From contig CAAFXE010000007.1 in the NCBI GenBank assembly GCA_900766915.1, forward strand, positions 1 to 8,727: a stretch of 8,727 nucleotides of DNA, in the 5' to 3' direction. The position numbers and the translations under genes were made by a program. The notes under the pieces are model-generated. The model was not told the origin of the DNA, did no database searches, and saw nothing but the letters and a program-made list of their open reading frames with translations. How positions within the stretch are numbered: position 1 is the stretch's first letter; every line of letters begins with the position of its first letter. This DNA comes from Lachnospiraceae bacterium (GTDB taxonomy: Bacteria; Bacillota; Clostridia; Lachnospirales; Lachnospiraceae). This document shows, one piece after another, positions 1 through 6,358 of the stretch.

Positions 1-192
1 ACAGCTTTCGTCAATTGCGACTTCTGACCCAAGCTGTACGATTTCTTTATTTGTCGGTACGCTAATGATAACCTTCTCACCAAGCGAAGTGAAAAAACTG
101 TCCCACAAAATCCCATACCTAAAATAGAGGAGGGCACGTGGAAGCCCAATGACATGCTGTCTTTCAGGACTGTCTAATACTAAATTTTTCAT
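1..192 (-). CDS. 2-hydroxyacyl-CoA dehydratase activase-related protein (DUF2229), N-terminal part
   Basis: Partial gene: 64 codons are visible and the rest lies beyond the left edge. The start is the ATG at 190-192, preceded by AGAAGGTG nine bases upstream. The N-terminal motif IGLPRALLYFRYGILWDSFF, then a V-PTNKEIV stretch and D-E-S-C at residues 61-64, matches the opening of the DUF2229 family. That family is related to activases and components of (R)-2-hydroxyacyl-CoA dehydratases, and the Cys after Asp-Glu is conserved there. The protein begins directly at this domain, so it is the stand-alone form and not the large fusion with an N-terminal ASKHA ATPase. The substrate is not known. It lies 69 bases downstream of the ABC1 kinase gene on the same strand with no clear terminator between, so co-transcription is plausible. 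The family call is fairly sure; the biochemical role is not. Confidence 0.8.
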   Translation of the reverse strand, partial: MKNLVLDSPERQHVIGLPRALLYFRYGILWDSFFTSLGEKVIISVPTNKEIVQLGSEVAIDESC

Positions 193-261
193 ATTAATAT
201 TCACCTTCTCTTGTTTCGTATATCTCTTTTCCAGCGGACATCCCTGTCCAGACTTTCACGT

Positions 262-1845
262 TTATTTTGACCGAAAATGATGAATTACTACATAGACCAT
301 GATTGATACTGCAGAAAGATATCCCAGTATGCCAAGAAACGGTATCCCCATAATTTTCGGTTCCATATCTGTCATGCACAGGATACTGGAGCTGATCAGA
401 AGGGCTGTCACCCACAATCCCATTACAATATTCCGAACCAGACGACGTAATAATTCCGATGATTCTTTTTCCATCCGAAAGTCCAGATTTAACCCTGTCT
501 GGCCATTTTCATATTTTTGCAGGATATCTGCCATCATAATCGGGAGATTAATAGCGGAATTGACCGAGCGACCAATCCATTTTCCTTCTTTTTTCAGTTC
601 CTTCCTCAAGTCAAAATTCTTCAGGAAATCTGAACGGATTCTATTTTCAGCAATCTCTGCCATACTAATCTGGGGGCTGATATCTGCCAGAACTCCTTTT
701 AAGGTCGTCAACCCACGAGCAAGCATAGTTAGTCCATGAGGAAGCGAAATATAGTTTTCTTTCATTACATTGATCAGGTCCTCTAATACTTCTGCCATAT
801 CAATGCTTCCAAGCTCCATCGTCCCATATCGGGACAGTAGAGAAGAAATATCCTCATTCAGCCGCTCCTTGTCCGGTTTTCCACGAAAATCTCCCAAAGA
901 CAAGACTGCTTCCTGTATAATCTGGCAGTTTCCGGAAGCAACTCCCCGAACCGCTTGACGTATGGCTTTCTGATCATGACTGGTCAATCTTCCCATCATT
1001 CCCATATCAATCCAGACAATTTTCCCGCCACATATCCGAATATTTCCAGGGTGAGGATCTGCATGGAAAAAACCGTCTTCCATAACCTGACAGATAAAAT
1101 TATCTACCAATTTACTTCCAATCTCCTCAAGGTCGTATCCGTTTTTAATCAGCTTCTCCTTATCATCCACTGCAAACCCATCAATATATTCCATCACCAG
1201 AACATGTGAAGTGGTATAATCCCGATAAAGAACAGGAGTACGCACAAAAGCCACTTCCTGATTACACCGTGAAAATTCCTCCATGTTAGAGGCTTCTTTC
1301 AAAAAATCCATCTCTTCCTGTGCAACCGTCCATAATTCGTCCAGTACCATACCAAAATCTACTGTTTCCCTTAGTTTTACCGGTGGAATCAGACGAACTG
1401 CTTTCCTCAAGAGCTGGATATCCTGTTCCATAATCTCATGAATTCTGTTTCTCTGTACTTTGACTACTACACTTTCCCCCGTGTTTAGAATTGCCTTATG
1501 TACCTGTGCAATAGATGCAGAACCCAACGGTTTTTCATCGATAGTTAAAAATGCTTTCTGCCAGGAATATCCATAAGAAGTTTCGATCACTGTCTTTACT
1601 TCATCGAAAGACATAGGGGTTACATTTGATTGGAGTTTCATTAATTCCTCACAATATGTTTTCGGAAGAATATCAGAATGCAGGGATAAAATCTGTCCCA
1701 GCTTTACATAGGTCGGCCCCAATTCTTCGAAAATCTTTCGTAATTTTTCCGGGCTCATTCCCTTCCCGATTTCATATTTGTGCAGAATACCATTAATCTC
1801 GTGCAGTCGTTCTCTGGTATCCTTTTTTGTACTATTTTCCTTCAT
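262..1845 (-). CDS. ABC1/UbiB/AarF-family atypical protein kinase-like membrane protein
   Basis: 527 residues from the ATG at 1843-1845. The frame stays open to 1881, but that extension lies inside the upstream gene, while this ATG has GGTGAG just before it. Family landmarks, in order: the KxGQ motif (K48-L-G-Q51), an Ala-rich-loop equivalent SASIAQVH at 109-116, the presumed nucleotide-binding Lys129, an ExD-type stretch EEMDF at 177-181 with downstream N187, hinge-like VMEYIDG at 217-223, the catalytic-type loop HADPHPGN at 261-268, and D280-M-G in place of DFG. Two hydrophobic segments near 473-491 and 499-521 form the usual C-terminal membrane anchor. Family members support ubiquinone synthesis or lipid handling elsewhere; nothing here points to ubiquinone, so the substrate is unknown. 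The start overlaps the phasin-like gene by 14 bases, which implies translational coupling. Confidence 0.93.
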   Translation of the reverse strand: MKENSTKKDTRERLHEINGILHKYEIGKGMSPEKLRKIFEELGPTYVKLGQILSLHSDILPKTYCEELMKLQSNVTPMSFDEVKTVIETSYGYSWQKAFLTIDEKPLGSASIAQVHKAILNTGESVVVKVQRNRIHEIMEQDIQLLRKAVRLIPPVKLRETVDFGMVLDELWTVAQEEMDFLKEASNMEEFSRCNQEVAFVRTPVLYRDYTTSHVLVMEYIDGFAVDDKEKLIKNGYDLEEIGSKLVDNFICQVMEDGFFHADPHPGNIRICGGKIVWIDMGMMGRLTSHDQKAIRQAVRGVASGNCQIIQEAVLSLGDFRGKPDKERLNEDISSLLSRYGTMELGSIDMAEVLEDLINVMKENYISLPHGLTMLARGLTTLKGVLADISPQISMAEIAENRIRSDFLKNFDLRKELKKEGKWIGRSVNSAINLPIMMADILQKYENGQTGLNLDFRMEKESSELLRRLVRNIVMGLWVTALLISSSILCMTDMEPKIMGIPFLGILGYLSAVSIMVYVVIHHFRSK

Positions 1846-2080
1846 TATTCTCACCGGATTCTTCCGACATTTCAAAGTCATCCGTTTCTTCTTTTCTTTC
1901 TTTTATCGTTTCTTTTATATTGTGCTTTAATTCCTGGTTCAGGATTTTTCCCTGTTCCACAGTCAATTCTCCTCTTTTGACCAGTTCATCCAGAATATCC
2001 TTTGATTTTTCTGCAGTCACAGCCATAGCTCCAATCCCTGCCAATATTACTTTTTTCAAACCATCTGACATTTTTTCCAT
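1832..2080 (-). CDS. phasin-like small coiled-coil protein
   Basis: 82 residues. The ATG at 2078-2080 has AAGGAAG eight bases upstream; a second ATG at 2071 is less well placed. The sequence opens with an amphipathic or hydrophobic helix (about residues 5-22, GLKKVILAGIGAMAVTAEKS), continues with a charged helix carrying KDILDELVKRGELTVEQGK, and ends in a strongly acidic, Glu-rich tail. This layout matches the phasin/PhaF-like granule-associated family, in which the N-terminal part binds a lipid or polymer surface and a coiled coil follows. No polyhydroxyalkanoate synthase is present in the window, so granule binding should not be assumed. It overlaps the ABC1 kinase start by 14 bases. I recall this pair recurring in Clostridia, so a shared membrane or lipid role is plausible. 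Confidence 0.8.
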   Translation of the reverse strand: MEKMSDGLKKVILAGIGAMAVTAEKSKDILDELVKRGELTVEQGKILNQELKHNIKETIKERKEETDDFEMSEESGENNEGK

Positions 2081-2136
2081 CTTGTAAACTTCCTTTCCTG
2101 ACTTTTATTCCAAATGAAATATTCTTCTATTTTACA

Positions 2137-2165
2137 TTGCAGGCAAACTCATTATCCTGTATAAT
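2137..2165 (+). promoter_or_regulatory. Promoter of the TetR-family gene
   Basis: A perfect TATAAT at 2160-2165 lies 17 bases after TTGCAG at 2137-2142, which matches only half of the -35 consensus. The expected transcription start is near 2172, about 24 bases before the chosen ATG, leaving room for the AGGAG site. The -35 element sits inside an imperfect palindrome (TTGCAGGCAA, 2137-2146) that might also serve as a protein-binding site. Confidence 0.6.
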
Positions 2166-2175
2166 TTTATGTACA
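2158..2175. promoter_or_regulatory. Candidate TetR operator (imperfect palindrome)
   Basis: TGTATAATTTTATGTACA is an inverted repeat with outer arms TGTA/TACA and a further matching A/T pair. It covers the -10 box and probable start site of the regulator's promoter. Size and position fit an autoregulatory operator of a TetR-family repressor. AT-rich DNA gives such repeats by chance, so this is tentative. Confidence 0.35.
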
Positions 2176-2195
2176 AAACAGACAGGAGCATTTAT

Positions 2196-2762
2196 ATGAA
2201 CCGCACAAAAGAATTGATAGTTGACACCTTCTGGCAGCTGTTGGAAGAAAAACCATATAATAAAATCACAGTTCAGGATATCGTGAACCGGTGCAAAGTA
2301 AACCGGAACACCTTTTATTACCATTTTCAGGATATCCCTTCTCTTGCAGAAAACTCTGTAGAAGACTGGATGGACGAAGTGATTAAAAACCAGGGAATCT
2401 TTGGTTCCCCTGTCAATTGTCTGACTTATATGGCAAACGAATGTATGAAAAGAAAAAAAGCCTTTTTGCACCTGTACCGCTCTGCTCAAAAGGATTCTTT
2501 GTTAGGATATCTGGACCGAATGGGATTTCACATTGTTCGTTCTTATGTTGAAAATACTGCGGAAAATTTTTCCATTTCTGAAGATAATAAAGAAATCCTG
2601 ATCCGGTATTACAAATGTACTTTTATAGGTATTCTTCTGGACTGGCTTGACAGCGGTGCTTCCTATGATCTTGTTAATTTTCTTGAAAAGCTTTGTGATC
2701 TCTTTTCAGGTGCCGGAGAAAGAGCTTTCCTCAAATATTCTGATCAGGCAGGCAAACACTGA
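2196..2762 (+). CDS. TetR/AcrR-family transcriptional regulator
   Basis: 188 residues from the ATG at 2196, chosen because AGGAG lies seven bases upstream. An upstream in-frame ATG at 2169 falls at the predicted transcription start and lacks a ribosome binding site. The N-terminal DNA-binding domain spans about residues 4-48: a first helix (TKELIVDTFWQLLEEKPYNK), then ITVQDIVNRCKVNRNTFYYHF, the standard TetR helix-turn-helix ending in the conserved YYHF. The C-terminal ligand-binding half (about 55-185) is helical and rich in aromatics (MGFHIVRSYVENTA, FIGILLDWLDSG), as in TetR_C proteins of the DhaS/YbiH kind; the ligand cannot be inferred. It is divergent from the phasin-like/ABC1 kinase genes, which makes them its most likely targets besides itself. 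Confidence 0.92.
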   Translation: MNRTKELIVDTFWQLLEEKPYNKITVQDIVNRCKVNRNTFYYHFQDIPSLAENSVEDWMDEVIKNQGIFGSPVNCLTYMANECMKRKKAFLHLYRSAQKDSLLGYLDRMGFHIVRSYVENTAENFSISEDNKEILIRYYKCTFIGILLDWLDSGASYDLVNFLEKLCDLFSGAGERAFLKYSDQAGKH

Positions 2763-2797
2763 TACCCATACAAAAGCCTTTTGACCTGTATGGCATA

Positions 2798-2902
2798 TTA
2801 TGCATTTTCTTCCAGCAGGTTTCTTGTTTCGTCTGCAGACAGTCCTTCTGAAACAGCATTTCCCATGTCATTCTCAAATCTTCCGATTGGAAACGGAAGG
2901 AA
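2798..2902 (-). pseudogene. Possible gene remnant (35-codon C-terminal-like fragment)
   Basis: Between metK and tetR one minus-strand frame is open for 34 codons before a TAA stop and reads FPIGRFENDMGNAVSEGLSA, then DETRNLLEENA. Its composition looks like real protein: a Gly-Arg-Phe turn followed by an amphipathic acidic helix. The frame is closed upstream by a TAG at 2903-2905, and no ATG, GTG or TTG with a ribosome binding site precedes it. The only internal ATG (2864-2866) would give a 22-residue peptide with poor initiation signals. I do not recognise the family. It may be the tail of a lost gene, or a chance open frame. Confidence 0.3.
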
Positions 2903-2930
2903 CTACAAATTTGTATATTACCTCCCGTTT
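2891..2930 (-). other. Hairpin downstream of metK
   Basis: In the minus-strand transcript AAACGGGAGG (2930-2921) can pair with CCUUCCGUUU (2900-2891): ten pairs, one of them a G-U wobble. The 20-base interior contains the perfect palindrome TACAAATTTGTA (2904-2915). It begins 14 bases after the metK stop. No U-tract follows the stem beyond its own closing UUU, so a factor-independent terminator is doubtful; it may stabilise the 3' end. Confidence 0.4.
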
Positions 2931-2943
2931 CACAGTATTCTTT

Positions 2944-4140
2944 TTACTGAAGATACTTCTTCAATGTTTCTGCTTTGTCCACTTTTTCCCATGGAAGTTC
3001 CAGATCATCCCTTCCAAAATGACCATATGCTGCTGTCTGCTTATAAATTGGTCTTCTTAAATCCAGCATTTTAATCATCCCTGCCGGACGGAAGTCAAAA
3101 TTCTCTCTCAGAATTTCAGTGATTTCTTCATCTGAAAGTGTACCGGTACCGAATGTATCTACCATAACAGATGTCGGCTGTGCGACACCAATCGCATAAG
3201 AAAGCTGCACCTCGCATCTTTCTGCCAGACCTGCCGCTACCAGGTTTTTTGCAGCATAACGTGCCACATAAGCTGCTGTCCGGTCAACTTTTGTACAGTC
3301 TTTACCAGAAAATGCTCCGCCGCCGTGACGTGCATATCCTCCATAAGTATCGACAATAATCTTGCGCCCGGTTAGACCGCTGTCCCCATGCGGACCGCCA
3401 ATTACAAATCTTCCGGTAGGATTAATATAAAATTTCGTATGTTCATCCACCATATCTTGAGGAAGAATCGGATCAAATACCTGCTTTTTAATATCTGCGT
3501 GGATCTGCTCCTGTGTTACATCCGGATCATGCTGTGTAGAAAGAACCACTGCATCCAGCCTGCAAGGCTTGCCATTCTGATCATATTCCACCGTCACCTG
3601 TGTTTTCCCATCAGGTCTCAAATAAGGAAGTATACCCTCTTTCCGTACTTTTGTAAGCTGACGTGCAAGTTTGTGTGCAAGAGAAATTGAATATGGCATA
3701 TAATCTTCGGTTTCGTTTGTTGCATATCCAAACATCATGCCCTGATCTCCTGCACCAATCGCCTCAATCTCATGATCCGTTAATTGGTTTTCTTTTGCTT
3801 CCAGTGCCCGGTCTACACCAAGTGCAATATCTCGTGACTGCTCGTCAATCGCCGTAATCACAGCACAGGTATCCGCATCGAATCCATACTCTGCTTTTGT
3901 ATAACCAATTTCCCGGATGGTATTACGTACTATTTTCTGAATATCCACATAGGCATGAGATGTAATCTCTCCCATTACAAGCACCAGTCCTGTCGTTGTT
4001 GTTGTTTCACAGGCGACACGGCTCATAGGATCCTGTTCCAGAAGTGCATCCAGTATTGCATCGGAAATAGCATCACACATTTTATCCGGATGGCCCTCCG
4101 TAACAGACTCTGAGGTAAATAAACGTTTTTGTTCTTTCAT
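2944..4140 (-). CDS. metK: S-adenosylmethionine synthetase (methionine adenosyltransferase)
   Basis: 398 residues. The enzyme joins ATP and L-methionine to form S-adenosylmethionine, releasing phosphate and pyrophosphate, in the cytoplasm. The start is the ATG at 4138-4140, with AAGGAG six bases upstream; the longer open frame to 4290 runs through the upstream gene's 3' end and is not used. Seen in the sequence: the N-terminal VTEGHPDK (13-20) with catalytic-type His17 and metal-ligand Asp19, Glu45 in the ACETTTTTG stretch (potassium site), signature GAGDQGMMFGYA (129-140), the PTGRFVIGGPHGDSGLTGRK block (241-260), signature GGGAFSGKD (273-281), and the C-terminal YGHFGR (372-377). Length and motif order are normal for the family. 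It lies ten bases after the radical SAM gene, so it is probably transcribed with it. No SAM riboswitch is visible directly upstream. Confidence 0.98.
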   Translation of the reverse strand: MKEQKRLFTSESVTEGHPDKMCDAISDAILDALLEQDPMSRVACETTTTTGLVLVMGEITSHAYVDIQKIVRNTIREIGYTKAEYGFDADTCAVITAIDEQSRDIALGVDRALEAKENQLTDHEIEAIGAGDQGMMFGYATNETEDYMPYSISLAHKLARQLTKVRKEGILPYLRPDGKTQVTVEYDQNGKPCRLDAVVLSTQHDPDVTQEQIHADIKKQVFDPILPQDMVDEHTKFYINPTGRFVIGGPHGDSGLTGRKIIVDTYGGYARHGGGAFSGKDCTKVDRTAAYVARYAAKNLVAAGLAERCEVQLSYAIGVAQPTSVMVDTFGTGTLSDEEITEILRENFDFRPAGMIKMLDLRRPIYKQTAAYGHFGRDDLELPWEKVDKAETLKKYLQ

Positions 4141-4150
4141 AATCTTCTCC

Positions 4151-5506
4151 TTATTCTGGAAGTCCTTTTTTCTTCCTGTTTTCTTTCCACAGTTCATCCG
4201 CCACCGGCTGCCAGTTCTTTGCATATTGGTCACATTTCGCACAAAGATGTTCTGCTGTCTCTGGGGACTGCAAGTCGGTAGAATGGGCACCAGCCTTTTC
4301 TACCATAACCCGGAGCTTCTCCGGATTTTCCAGCATCGGGCAGGGACGAAGCATATTATGATTAAATGGCTGGTTATCGTGATAAGCCATCATCATAGGT
4401 GAACGAAGTGCTTCCAGAAGCGTTTTCTCCCGAATATTGGAATCTGAATAATGAATAAATACGCAAGGGTCAATATCTCCATTTGCGTTAATATGTAAAT
4501 AACGATGACCACCTGCAATACATCCTCCGACGTATTCAGCATCATTCTGGAAATCAAGTGCGAATAAAGGTTTCGTAGCACGATATCGACGGATTTTTTC
4601 GTAAACTCCTGTACGCTGATCCGGTGTCGGCATCAGTTCCGGAACCGCATCATTCCCTACCGGCATATAATGAAAGTACCATACAAAGTAAGCTCCCATC
4701 TCAATCAGGGTATCGTAAAACTCCTCAGATGTAATCGAATCATAGTTCGCACTTGTGTAGCAACAGGAAATCCCATAAACCAGTTTCTTTCTTCTTAAAA
4801 GTTCCATGGCTTTTCTAACTTTCTGGTACACACCCTGCCCACGTCGTCCATCCGTTGCTTCCTCAAATCCTTCCAATGAGATTGCAGGCACAAAGTTTCC
4901 CACCCGAAGCATCTCATCTGCAAATTCTTCATCGATCAACGTAGAGTTGGTAAAGCAAAGGAAAACACAATCCGAATGTTTTTCACAGAGACGGATCAAA
5001 TCTTTTTTCCTGACCAATGGTTCCCCACCGGTATATATATACATATACACACCAAGTTCTTTCCCCTGCCGGATAATATCATCAATTTCATCATATGTGA
5101 GATTTAATTTATGCCCATACTCAGCTGCCCAACAGCCGGTACAATGCAGGTTGCATGCAGATGTGGGATCCAGAAGAATCGCCCAGGGAATATTGCAGTT
5201 ATATTTTTTCCTCAATTCTTCTTCTTTCTTCCATCCGACCAGACTGGCATTGATAAACAGGTTTACTGCAAGGGTTTTTGTCACATTCGGGTCCACTTCC
5301 TTAAAAAGGCGACGAATATAATTATAATAGGGATGATCAGGATTCGTGATAGCTTCCCTGATTGCCCTTCTCTGGGAGGGAAATTCCCCATCCGCAAATT
5401 TATCGGCCCAATCCATAATCTTCGTCATGTTCTTGTCCGGATCTTTATAAATGTAATTAAAGGTCTGTTCAATTCCCAGTTTCTTCAAAGTATTTGTTGC
5501 ATTCAT
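4151..5506 (-). CDS. Radical SAM protein with C-terminal cysteine cluster (SPASM-like)
   Basis: 451 residues, ATG at 5504-5506 with a strong AGGAGG eight bases upstream. An N-terminal helical region of about 105 residues, unlike short radical SAM proteins, precedes the TIM-barrel core. The iron-sulfur motif is C118-NLH-C122-TG-C125, followed by the SAM-binding TGGEP at 159-163 and FTNSTL at 185-190. Toward the C-terminus further cysteines (C329, C348, C389, C422, C425), with the context HINANGDIDPCVF, resemble a SPASM-type auxiliary cluster region. The substrate cannot be read from sequence. It sits between a DUF308 membrane protein and metK, and opposite two phospholipid-type genes. Alternatives include peptide maturase, cofactor enzyme or lipid-modifying enzyme. 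No small precursor peptide gene is seen beside it, which argues mildly against peptide maturation. Confidence 0.93.
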   Translation of the reverse strand: MNATNTLKKLGIEQTFNYIYKDPDKNMTKIMDWADKFADGEFPSQRRAIREAITNPDHPYYNYIRRLFKEVDPNVTKTLAVNLFINASLVGWKKEEELRKKYNCNIPWAILLDPTSACNLHCTGCWAAEYGHKLNLTYDEIDDIIRQGKELGVYMYIYTGGEPLVRKKDLIRLCEKHSDCVFLCFTNSTLIDEEFADEMLRVGNFVPAISLEGFEEATDGRRGQGVYQKVRKAMELLRRKKLVYGISCCYTSANYDSITSEEFYDTLIEMGAYFVWYFHYMPVGNDAVPELMPTPDQRTGVYEKIRRYRATKPLFALDFQNDAEYVGGCIAGGHRYLHINANGDIDPCVFIHYSDSNIREKTLLEALRSPMMMAYHDNQPFNHNMLRPCPMLENPEKLRVMVEKAGAHSTDLQSPETAEHLCAKCDQYAKNWQPVADELWKENRKKKGLPE

Positions 5507-5574
5507 TGTATATTCCTCCTATGTTTTTATTTATCGTTTATACTATTTATTATTCAATCAATTCTATTTTATTT

Positions 5575-6105
5575 CTATGAACCTGTTCCTGAAATTTCTA
5601 CAGTACAATGTACAATATAATGTCTCATGCCTCCTTCCGCCAGCAGAGCACATCCAGCAACAAACATAGTATTCCTGATTAAGAGTAACGCACCTAAAGT
5701 TCCGGATAATACAGATAGAAATAGTATCCACCTCCACGTTGCCAGTCCAAACCTCCGAGCATCCAGGGATGTCTGAATAGAAAGAAGACTGTCCAGCAGG
5801 ATTAAAATTCCTAAAGCAGCCAGCAAATTGGAACCATTATATTTTCCCATGATGCAGAGAGCAATCACTCCCAAAGCCATCAGAAAAATCCCACAGGCAA
5901 AATCATACTGAAAAGCAAGGCAATAGAGATCTTTTGAAAAATAGCCAATGATTTTGATGATCCCATAGGCAATTAAAATAATACCTGCTACAATTTCTGC
6001 ATTTCTAGACATCATGTCCGGACGGAAGATACAGCACAATCCGGTAATATAAAATGTAATAGATATCAGGATATATCCGATTTTTGCTGTTTTTAACTGT
6101 TTCAA
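5575..6105 (-). CDS. DUF308 (HdeD-like) multi-pass membrane protein, TTG start
   Basis: 176 residues. The initiation codon is TTG at 6103-6105, supported by an excellent AAGGAGG eight bases upstream; no ATG is nearby. About six hydrophobic segments are visible, near residues 7-27, 36-56, 64-85, 91-110, 124-144 and 146-160. Each pair is joined by a short loop with Gly-rich AxGIxLIxxG-type packing motifs (EIVAGIILIAYGIIKI, CGIFLMALGVIAL, LLAALGILILLDSLLS). This is the layout of the DUF308/HdeD family. HdeD helps enteric bacteria survive acid; most relatives have no known function. The protein ends in a short polar tail. The radical SAM gene starts 68 bases downstream across an AT-rich gap without a terminator, so the two are probably co-transcribed and the protein could be its membrane partner; that is inference. 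Confidence 0.75.
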   Translation of the reverse strand: MKQLKTAKIGYILISITFYITGLCCIFRPDMMSRNAEIVAGIILIAYGIIKIIGYFSKDLYCLAFQYDFACGIFLMALGVIALCIMGKYNGSNLLAALGILILLDSLLSIQTSLDARRFGLATWRWILFLSVLSGTLGALLLIRNTMFVAGCALLAEGGMRHYIVHCTVEISGTGS

Positions 6106-6180
6106 AAAATCTACCTCCTTGTGAAAACTTTTGATTGTAATATCAATTTATTTCGAATTATGCAATTCAACAATGGACAA

Positions 6181-6192
6181 AACAGGAACTAA
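6181..6192. repeat. 12-base direct repeat, copy 1
   Basis: AACAGGAACTAA matches the copy at 6251-6262 at 11 of 12 positions and in the same orientation. It lies 76 bases upstream of the DUF308 start. Repeats of this size between divergent genes are often regulator sites. Confidence 0.45.
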
Positions 6193-6250
6193 TATCTAAA
6201 AACCAGACATATAATAGATGTTTGTCTAACTGGAATCTTTATTTTTCTCA

Positions 6251-6262
6251 AACAGGTACTAA
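6251..6262. repeat. 12-base direct repeat, copy 2
   Basis: AACAGGTACTAA is the second copy, 70 bases from the first and about 55 bases upstream of the extended -10 of the PAP2-like gene. Read on the other strand it begins TTAGTACCTG, which from memory resembles half of the operator of the Gram-positive lipid regulator FapR. The second half of that palindrome is not present, so this is weak. Confidence 0.45.
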
Positions 6263-6317
6263 ATTTTTAAATATCGGAGGGGTATTTGTCTATAGAAAAA
6301 AAGAAGATAATTTGATA

Positions 6318-6326
6318 TGTTATGAT
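6318..6326 (+). promoter_or_regulatory. Extended -10 promoter of the PAP2-like gene
   Basis: TGTTATGAT combines the TGn extension with TATGAT, a five-of-six match to the -10 consensus. Transcription would begin near 6333, leaving a leader of about 26 bases that includes AAGGAG at 6343-6348. No good -35 lies 17 bases upstream. An alternative pairing, TTGATA (6312-6317) with TAAAAT (6335-6340), would place the start inside the ribosome binding site and is less likely. Confidence 0.4.
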
Positions 6327-6358
6327 AGAAAATATAAAATACAAGGAGCACAACACAT

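Larger units (their letters stand above)
6106..6358. other. Divergent intergenic spacer
   Basis: These 253 AT-rich bases separate two divergent transcription units: the DUF308-radical SAM-metK run to the left and the PAP2-PlsY pair to the right. They hold two 12-base direct repeats, a likely extended -10 promoter reading right, and only weak promoter candidates reading left (for example TTGCAT at 6160-6165 with TATTAC 17 bases on). An imperfect inverted repeat with arms AGACA/TGTCT surrounds a TATAAT near 6210. I see no small gene or structured RNA here. Confidence 0.6.

Noticed and set aside
236..249. GGACA/TGTCC hairpin after the ABC1 kinase gene as a terminator
   Set aside because: The stem is only 5 bp with a four-base loop and no U-tract follows on the minus strand.
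299..739. Plus-strand open frame of 146 codons
   Set aside because: It lies entirely antisense to the well-supported ABC1 kinase gene, has no ribosome binding site and no recognisable family features.
1846..1881. Longer start for the ABC1 kinase gene
   Set aside because: The extra 12 residues lie in the phasin-like coding region and add nothing known from the family; the later ATG is preceded by GGTGAG.
2766..2793. CCATACA/TGTATGG inverted repeat after tetR as a terminator
   Set aside because: The loop is 14 bases and no T-run follows on either strand; tetR termination cannot be placed with confidence.
2781..3074. Plus-strand open frames over the metK 3' end
   Set aside because: They run antisense into metK, have no ribosome binding site, and their residues look like frame shadow.
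4141..4290. N-terminal extension of the metK frame by 50 residues
   Set aside because: The extension overlaps the end of the radical SAM gene, has no similarity to MetK N-termini, and the ATG at 4138-4140 has a strong ribosome binding site.
4806..5620. Plus-strand open frames of about 170 codons opposite the radical SAM gene
   Set aside because: They are antisense to a gene with intact motifs and lack initiation signals and plausible protein composition.
6201..6233. TATAAT at 6210 flanked by AGACA/TGTCT as a promoter
   Set aside because: There is no -35 element at the right distance, and a closer extended -10 serves the plus-strand gene. The inverted repeat is imperfect.
6106..6358. SAM riboswitch in the leader of the DUF308-radical SAM-metK run
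   Set aside because: No conserved SAM riboswitch core or terminator/antiterminator pair could be recognised by eye in this AT-rich leader.
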